Assembly: GCA_002350065.1 (NCBI GenBank)
Contig: DEDQ01000067.1
Span: 11,947-22,545, forward strand
DNA length: 10,599 nucleotides
Source: Ruminococcus flavefaciens
Lineage (GTDB): Bacteria; Bacillota; Clostridia; Oscillospirales; Ruminococcaceae
Reading direction: 5' to 3'
Below the pieces are notes generated by a model that had not been told where the DNA came from, did no database searches, and saw only the letters and a program-made list of their open reading frames with translations. Shown here piece by piece: positions 6,471-10,599 of this stretch; position 1 is the first letter of the stretch, and each line of letters starts with the position of its first letter. A program made the translations under genes and the position numbers.

Positions 6471-7358
6471 TTAGTTTACAGTTTTATTGCACGCGGCAAT
6501 ATCCGCGGATATCTGCGCTTTCAGCTCGTCGAGCGAGTCGAACTTTGTCTCGGGACGGATAAAGCTTTCAAAGCTCACATCGACATTTTTGCCGTAAAGG
6601 TCTCCGCTGTAGCCGATTATATGAGTCTCCGCAAGAGGTCTGCGGACTCCCTCAACAGTCGGCTTGACGCCTATATTCGTCACCGAAGGCAGTACCCTCC
6701 CGCCGACATTCGTGAACGTCCTGTACACGCCGTACCGCGGCACGAGCTGTCCCTCGGCGAAATCCTGATTTATCGTAGGGAAGTCGATAGTCCTGCCGAT
6801 GTGATTGCCGTCCGTGACCTCTGCATTTATGAAATACGCAGAGCCGAGAAGGCTGTTTGCAGAAGCAATATCACCGCTGAGCAGAAGCTCTCTTATGCGG
6901 CTCGACGATACCGTGCTCCCGCCGTATTCGACTGCGCCGACTACCTCGACCTCAAAGCCGAATCGCTTTCCGAAGCTGATGAGCTCCTTCGCTCCGCAGG
7001 AAGCATTTTTGCCGAATCTGAAATCGTCTCCGCAGCAGACAAGAGCCGCCCGAAGCTGCCTGCTTAGTATCTCCTCGGCAAATTCCTCGCCGCTGAGACC
7101 GCAAAGCTCTCCGAATGGCGGGCTTATGATATCGTCCACGCCTATCTCCTCAAGGAGGAGTATCCCCTTTTCCGTTTTCGTGTAGATAAAGCCCGAAGAG
7201 CCGCCTGATTTCCTCAGTACACAATCAGGCTCAAAGGTGAATACCGCAGGCGAAAGACCGTTTCCGCGCTGAGCAAGAGCCGCGTTGATGACCGCTCTGT
7301 GCCCGAGATGAACGCCGTCGAAAAGTCCGAGCGCGACCGCTTTTTTTCTGTCAGTCAT
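6471..7358 (-). CDS. ribF: Bifunctional riboflavin kinase / FMN adenylyltransferase
   Basis: The product has 295 residues, close to the usual length. It makes FMN from riboflavin and then FAD, in the cytosol. The N-terminal adenylyltransferase has the nucleotide-binding GLFDGVHLGH (11-20), GDDFRFGK (110-117) and SSSRIREL (151-158). The C-terminal kinase has GRTIDFPTIN (188-197), which keeps the Thr and Asn of the PTAN metal-binding motif, then YGVYRT (209-214) and a conserved Glu in the SFESFIRPE stretch (262-270). One variation stands out: the usual PHP after the second strand is PDC here (TFEPDC, 41-46). The start lies 9 bases after the truB stop, with GAGGTGGAG before it, in the common truB-ribF order. 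No FMN riboswitch could fit in this gap, so control is likely that of the whole operon. Confidence 0.95.
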   Translation of the reverse strand: MTDRKKAVALGLFDGVHLGHRAVINAALAQRGNGLSPAVFTFEPDCVLRKSGGSSGFIYTKTEKGILLLEEIGVDDIISPPFGELCGLSGEEFAEEILSRQLRAALVCCGDDFRFGKNASCGAKELISFGKRFGFEVEVVGAVEYGGSTVSSSRIRELLLSGDIASANSLLGSAYFINAEVTDGNHIGRTIDFPTINQDFAEGQLVPRYGVYRTFTNVGGRVLPSVTNIGVKPTVEGVRRPLAETHIIGYSGDLYGKNVDVSFESFIRPETKFDSLDELKAQISADIAACNKTVN

Positions 7359-7367
7359 GGCTCCACC

Positions 7368-8261
7368 TCACACAAGATTCTTCGCAACGCGGAGAATGCC
7401 GTTTTCGCGGTCGGTGAGAGCTGTTCCGATGAAAGCTCCGTCAAAGCCGTAGACTGCGTAATCGTCGGCATCGTCCCTGATATTGCGGACTCTTGCAAGG
7501 TCGAGCTTTACGCCGTTGCGGTACATTCTTGTCTGCACCTCGTTGAGCTTCAGCTTAGGGAGCTTCGCAAATACGCGCTCTATCGGGAGTATCAGCTCCT
7601 CGAGCCTGTTCTCGTCGCGAGCCTGCTGTATCTGCTCAAACGTGAAGCAGTCGGCAAGCGTAAACCCGCCGGAGCTCGTCCTCACGAGCGAGGTCATGAT
7701 GCCTCCGCAGCCGAGCTTTTCGCCGATATCATTTATAATGGTGCGGATATAAGTCCCCTTGCCGCACGCGATATCGAGCTCGCCCTCGCGCTTCTGCTCG
7801 TCGTAGCTCACGAGTCTGAGGCTGAAAACCTCTATCTCGCGTGCTTCGCGCACGACCTCTATCCCCTTGCGGGCGAGGTCGTAAAGCCGCTGACCGTTTA
7901 CCTGCACTGCCGAATACATCGGCGGGAGCTGCATTATCCTGCCGGTAAACTCCGGTATAACGCCGAGGATATCCGCTCCGCTCACAGCCGTGCCGGAGCT
8001 TTCGCTCACCTCGCCCCATACGTCCTGCGTATCGGAGGTGAAGCCGAGACGGAATCCCGCGCGGTAGCTTTTGGTATTGTCGGGCATGATGTCACACGCC
8101 TTTGTGGCAGTTCCCACGAAAACCGGAAGAACGCCTGTAGCCATAGGGTCGAGTGTGCCGCCGTGTCCGAGTCTTTTTGTTTGCAGTATGCCCCTGAGCT
8201 TAGCCACAACGTCGAAAGATGTGAAGTCCTGAGGCTTGTTCACGCAGAGTACGCCGTTCAT
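7368..8261 (-). CDS. truB: tRNA pseudouridine(55) synthase
   Basis: The product has 297 residues and converts U55 in the T-loop of tRNAs to pseudouridine. It opens with GVLCVNKPQDFTSFDVV (3-19), followed by the catalytic motif GHGGTLDPMATGVL (32-45), where D38 is the expected nucleophile. KSYRAGFRLG (64-73) and QLPPMYSAVQVNGQRLYDLAR (about 110-130) are the next conserved family stretches, and CGKGTYIRTIINDIG (about 165-179) follows. Residues past about 230 form a divergent PUA-like C-terminal part. The ATG overlaps the nrnA stop by 4 bases (ATGA at 8261-8258). Only a weak AAAGG precedes it, so translation probably depends on ribosomes finishing nrnA. The nrnA-truB-ribF order is common in Firmicutes. 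Confidence 0.96.
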   Translation of the reverse strand: MNGVLCVNKPQDFTSFDVVAKLRGILQTKRLGHGGTLDPMATGVLPVFVGTATKACDIMPDNTKSYRAGFRLGFTSDTQDVWGEVSESSGTAVSGADILGVIPEFTGRIMQLPPMYSAVQVNGQRLYDLARKGIEVVREAREIEVFSLRLVSYDEQKREGELDIACGKGTYIRTIINDIGEKLGCGGIMTSLVRTSSGGFTLADCFTFEQIQQARDENRLEELILPIERVFAKLPKLKLNEVQTRMYRNGVKLDLARVRNIRDDADDYAVYGFDGAFIGTALTDRENGILRVAKNLV

Positions 8262-9214
8262 TTATCGAGAGCCTTTCTTACTGCCTCGATAAGCTCAGCC
8301 TTTACGTCCTCGAGTGCGCCCTCAACGGTGCAGCCGGCAGCCTTGGCGTGTCCGCCTCCGCCGATAGTCTGGCAGATAGCAGAAACGTTTACAGCGTCAG
8401 CCGAGCGGAATGAGCACTTGAAAACGTTCGGCTCGCGCTCGCGCATAAGTATGCCGACCTCGGTATTCTCGAGCTGTATAGTCAGCGGAGCAAATCCCTC
8501 AAGCTCGTCGGGAGCTATGCCGAGCTCCTTCATCATGTCCTGAGTTACCGCGATAACAGCAAGCTTGCCGCCGAGATGCTCTTCAAGCAGGTCTGAGACC
8601 TTTGCCTCGAGCTTTATCCTGCCGAGGGATTTGACCTCGAACATATAGCGGTTTATCTTGGCAAAATCTATATCGTAGCTGCGCTTCAGCTCGGCAGCTA
8701 TCTCGTGTGCGCGGGGAGTCGTACACGAATACCGGAAGCAGCCGGAATCGGTCGCAATGCCGGTGTAAAGGCACATCGCACAGTGACGGGTGATGTTCAC
8801 GCCCATGTATTTCGCGAGGTCGTAGATTATCTCGCAGGTCGCGGTAGCCTTCTCTCTGAGGAGAGTCTTTTCCGCGTAGTTTTTATTGGATTCGTGGTGG
8901 TCGATGCAGAGCTGCACCTTGCCGCCGTATATCTCAGCATAGCTGCCCATGAGCTTTTCATCGGCAATGTCGACTGCGATGACCGTCTGCGGCTCAAACT
9001 CCTCACCTGCTCCCGCCTTTGTCATGAAATCATAGCGCGGCGAGGGAAACTCATCGCAGCATATTACTCTGCTGCGGATACCGAGCTCCGCGAGGATATC
9101 CTTCAAGCCGAAGCCGGCGCCTATGCAGTCGCCGTCAGGGCTCTGGTGAGTTAATATAACAGCGTCCTTGCAGTTTCTGAGGAAGGTCTCTGTCTCGCTG
9201 TAGCCAATTAACAT
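8258..9214 (-). CDS. nrnA: NrnA-type DHH/DHHA1 phosphoesterase (nanoRNase / pAp phosphatase)
   Basis: The product has 318 residues, the normal family length. The N-terminal DHH domain shows THQSPDGDCIGA (22-33, with His23, Asp27 and Asp29 as metal ligands), VDIAD (81-85), the name-giving DHHESN (105-110) and TGIATDSGCFRY (151-162, Asp155). The C-terminal DHHA1 domain ends with the substrate-binding GGGGHAKAAGC (285-295). Characterised relatives degrade 2-5 nucleotide RNAs and dephosphorylate pAp, using Mn2+. The choice between these activities cannot be read here. The gene follows rbfA by 25 bases, with AGAGGTG before the ATG, and is coupled to truB downstream. It is the usual neighbour of rbfA and truB in Firmicutes. 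Confidence 0.94.
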   Translation of the reverse strand: MLIGYSETETFLRNCKDAVILTHQSPDGDCIGAGFGLKDILAELGIRSRVICCDEFPSPRYDFMTKAGAGEEFEPQTVIAVDIADEKLMGSYAEIYGGKVQLCIDHHESNKNYAEKTLLREKATATCEIIYDLAKYMGVNITRHCAMCLYTGIATDSGCFRYSCTTPRAHEIAAELKRSYDIDFAKINRYMFEVKSLGRIKLEAKVSDLLEEHLGGKLAVIAVTQDMMKELGIAPDELEGFAPLTIQLENTEVGILMREREPNVFKCSFRSADAVNVSAICQTIGGGGHAKAAGCTVEGALEDVKAELIEAVRKALDK

Positions 9215-9239
9215 ATTGCACCTCTCGTTTCAGTGTTTA

Positions 9240-9578
9240 TCAGAGCAGGTCGTTAAGCTTCTTGCTTATCTCTGCGCTGCGCTCTATCGAATTGTCTGCT
9301 ATGAACGTAAGCTCGGGAGATTTTCTCATCTTGAGGCGGTGGAAGAGCTCGCGTCTTATGAAGCCTGCGGCGCTTTTCAGACCTGCCACCGATTCCTTTG
9401 TACGTTCCATGCCTTCAAGGCTTGATACATATATCTTGCAGTTGGACATATCCCCCGAGAGGTCGGCTCTCACTATTGTGAGGAGCTTATCTATGCGCGG
9501 GTCTTTGAGCTCGCGCAGGATAGCGGTCATCTCTCTTTTGATGTCCTCAGCCATTCGGCTCGTTTTAAAATTAGGCAT
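9240..9578 (-). CDS. rbfA: 30S ribosome-binding factor A
   Basis: The product has 112 residues, slightly short but within the normal range. RbfA is a small KH-fold protein that binds immature 30S subunits and helps 16S rRNA 5' end maturation, including in cold. The N-terminal helix SRMAEDIKREMTAILREL leads to the hallmark KDPRI (25-29), then TIVRADLSGDMSNCKIYVS, the conserved first strands. The C-terminal part has GFIRREL and LKMRKSPELTFIADNSIERS, which match the family's final helix and strand. AAAGGAAT lies before the ATG. It sits in the expected place between infB and nrnA, apart from the acidic gene inserted upstream. Confidence 0.94.
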   Translation of the reverse strand: MPNFKTSRMAEDIKREMTAILRELKDPRIDKLLTIVRADLSGDMSNCKIYVSSLEGMERTKESVAGLKSAAGFIRRELFHRLKMRKSPELTFIADNSIERSAEISKKLNDLL

Positions 9579-9597
9579 CTTATTCCTTTCCTGTATG

Positions 9598-9622
9598 GGC
9601 TGTCAGCCGTCAGCCGACGGCT
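9598..9622 (-). repeat. GC-rich hairpin and tandem repeat between the acidic gene and rbfA
   Basis: On the plus strand AGCCGTC (9605-9611) and GACGGCT (9616-9622) form a 7-base stem with a 4-base loop. A second, competing stem GGCT/AGCC (9598-9601 with 9605-9608) shares bases with it. The heptamer GTCAGCC is repeated in tandem (9602-9608, 9609-9615). No T-run follows on the minus strand, so this is not a standard terminator. It lies in the 50-base gap before rbfA and might tune the relative expression of the two genes. Confidence 0.55.
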
Positions 9623-9628
9623 CGTGGT

Positions 9629-10021
9629 TCAAATATTAACGGTAAAGCCGACGCCCTCGGTCTCGTGCATCTCTTCACGCCCGCCGCCGTTGTCTTCGTC
9701 GCTGAAGTATTCACCTACGGGTCTGTCGTCGACGTCGGACTCTACCTGTGTATAGTCAGGCAATTCTTCATCGCCCTCTTCGTAATAGATATCTGCAAAT
9801 TTGTCGTATTCCGGCTCGAGCTCGACGTCTCTTACCGGTCTTTCAACGCCCATGAGGTCGTTGGGAAAGTTATCCTCCTCCTCAATGGGGCTGCACTCGC
9901 CGAGAAGTATCCTTTTCACAGACTCGAAAAAGAATATGTCTATCGGTCCGAAGTCCTCCCATGCAAGCGCCTCGTCGCAATACTGGAGCATATCCGCATT
10001 GCTCATTCTCTCTCCATCCAT
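9629..10021 (-). CDS. Acidic hypothetical protein between infB and rbfA
   Basis: The product has 130 residues and I do not recognise the family. About 40 of them are Asp or Glu and only about 8 are Lys or Arg, giving a very low pI. Residues 1-40 have some hydrophobic character (MLQYCDEALAWEDFGPIDIFFFESVKRIL) and could form a small folded helical part. From about residue 45 on the chain is acidic and looks disordered (EEEDN, ELEPEYDKF, YYEEGDEELPDY, SDVDDRPVGE), with a hydrophobic end FTVNI. There is no signal peptide or membrane segment. A strong AGGAGG at 10036-10031, 9 bases before the ATG, argues that it is translated. It sits in the position where Bacilli carry ylxP, but does not look like YlxP. 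A role linked to ribosomes or initiation is inferred from context only. Confidence 0.78.
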   Translation of the reverse strand: MDGERMSNADMLQYCDEALAWEDFGPIDIFFFESVKRILLGECSPIEEEDNFPNDLMGVERPVRDVELEPEYDKFADIYYEEGDEELPDYTQVESDVDDRPVGEYFSDEDNGGGREEMHETEGVGFTVNI

Positions 10022-10037
10022 TATATTGACCCTCCTT

Positions 10038-10054
10038 TAAAGCCGGCGGCTTTA
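10038..10054 (-). repeat. GC-rich hairpin just before the ribosome binding site of the acidic gene
   Basis: TAAAGCC (10038-10044) pairs with GGCTTTA (10048-10054) around a 3-base loop, a 7-base stem. On the minus strand it ends 1 base before the AGGAGG used by the acidic gene, and no T-run follows. It lies 20 bases after the infB stop. It could be an attenuating or processing structure, or set access to the ribosome binding site. Confidence 0.5.
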
Positions 10055-10074
10055 TTAGAATGCATTATTCATGC

Positions 10075-10599
10075 TCAGTCCTCGCGGTACTCCTCTACAG
10101 TGTAAGCCTCGAAGATATCGCCTTCCTTGACGTCGCTGAACTTTTCAAGGCTGATACCGCACTCGTAGCCCTCAGCAACTTCCTTCGCGTCGTCCTTGAA
10201 GCGCTTGAGACCTGCTATCTTGTCGTCGGCGATGATGATACCGTCGCGGACAACTCGTACCTGACAGCCGCGTGTTACCTTGCCGTTGAGAACGTAGCTT
10301 CCGGCAACCATACCAACGTTGGATATCTTGTATACCTGACGCACCTCTACACGTCCGAGCTCGACATCGCGGAACTTCGGAGCGAGCATACCCTTCATAG
10401 CTGTGGATATCTCTTCGATAGCGTCATAGATGATGCGGTAGAGACGGATATCAACGCCGTCGCGGTCTGCATTTTCAGCGGCAACAGGGTCGGGACGAAC
10501 GTTGAAGCCTACGATGATAGCGTTTGAAGCGCTCGCGAGCATAACGTCGCTCTCCTTGACTGCACCAACTGCGCCGTGGATAACTCTTACTCTTACCTC
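10075..10599 (-). CDS. infB: Translation initiation factor IF-2, C-terminal part (5' end outside window)
   Basis: The frame is open from the right edge to TGA at 10077-10075, giving the last 174 residues. It begins with [20 protein letters not shown], then [15 protein letters not shown], the highly conserved linker stretch of IF2 after the GTPase part. The rest forms the C1 end and the C2 domain: a helix ([19 protein letters not shown]), [54 protein letters not shown] and the end [18 protein letters not shown]. The C2 domain binds the formyl-methionyl end of the initiator tRNA. The GTPase motifs and N-terminal extension lie outside the window. The first Met-starting stretch is internal, because the frame continues upstream without a stop. 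It heads the visible part of the rbfA-nrnA-truB-ribF operon. Confidence 0.96.
   Translation of the reverse strand, partial: EVRVRVIHGAVGAVKESDVMLASASNAIIVGFNVRPDPVAAENADRDGVDIRLYRIIYDAIEEISTAMKGMLAPKFRDVELGRVEVRQVYKISNVGMVAGSYVLNGKVTRGCQVRVVRDGIIIADDKIAGLKRFKDDAKEVAEGYECGISLEKFSDVKEGDIFEAYTVEEYRED

Noticed and set aside
7359..7367. An FMN riboswitch controlling ribF
   Set aside because: The gap to truB is 9 bases, and no conserved FMN aptamer core is seen upstream within the operon.
7299..8543. Long plus-strand open frame of 414 codons opposite truB, nrnA and ribF
   Set aside because: It runs antisense to three well-recognised genes, has no ribosome binding site or family resemblance, and crosses gene borders. 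It results from the codon bias of the minus-strand genes.

Overview
The window is a low-to-mid GC Firmicute chromosome segment, most likely a Ruminococcus-like member of the Oscillospiraceae/Ruminococcaceae. That placement is inference. It rests on the infB-rbfA-nrnA-truB-ribF housekeeping order, strong AGGAGG-type ribosome binding sites, and a secreted CBM35-GH26 mannanase typical of fibre-degrading gut or rumen clostridia. Every gene I can support lies on the minus strand, so transcription runs from high to low coordinates. No mobile element, CRISPR array, tRNA or rRNA was seen.

Region 1 (10599 to 6471, read right to left) is a translation and RNA-modification operon. It holds the C-terminal part of infB (IF2), an unrecognised strongly acidic 130-residue protein, rbfA, an NrnA-type DHH/DHHA1 phosphoesterase, truB and ribF. 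Spacing is tight: nrnA and truB share an ATGA overlap, and 9 bases separate truB from ribF. The odd member is the acidic protein, which sits where Bacilli usually carry ylxP. It is bracketed by two GC-rich hairpins that lack T-tracts.

Region 2 (6470 to 1027) starts with a 114-base AT-rich spacer. A five-gene operon follows: a GldA-like ABC ATPase with an added acidic tail, a six-helix GldF-like ABC-2 permease, a GldG-like auxiliary protein anchored at both ends, a membrane-anchored DUF4340 protein with an internal duplication, and a small unrecognised cytosolic protein. The first four genes are coupled by a 1-base overlap (TAATG), a 23-base gap and an ATGA overlap, so they probably encode one envelope complex. 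Its substrate is unknown. A rho-independent terminator lies at about 957-988, just past the last gene.

Region 3 (about 890 to 1) is a separate transcription unit. A consensus-like sigma-A promoter (TTGAAT, 17-base spacer, TATAAT) and a leader of about 93 bases with nested inverted repeats precede a secreted CBM35-GH26 protein, which runs off the left edge.

The best candidate for an undescribed system is the Gld-like ABC operon with its duplicated DUF4340 partner and small terminal protein. The acidic protein in the infB operon comes second. Neither can be given a function from sequence alone.
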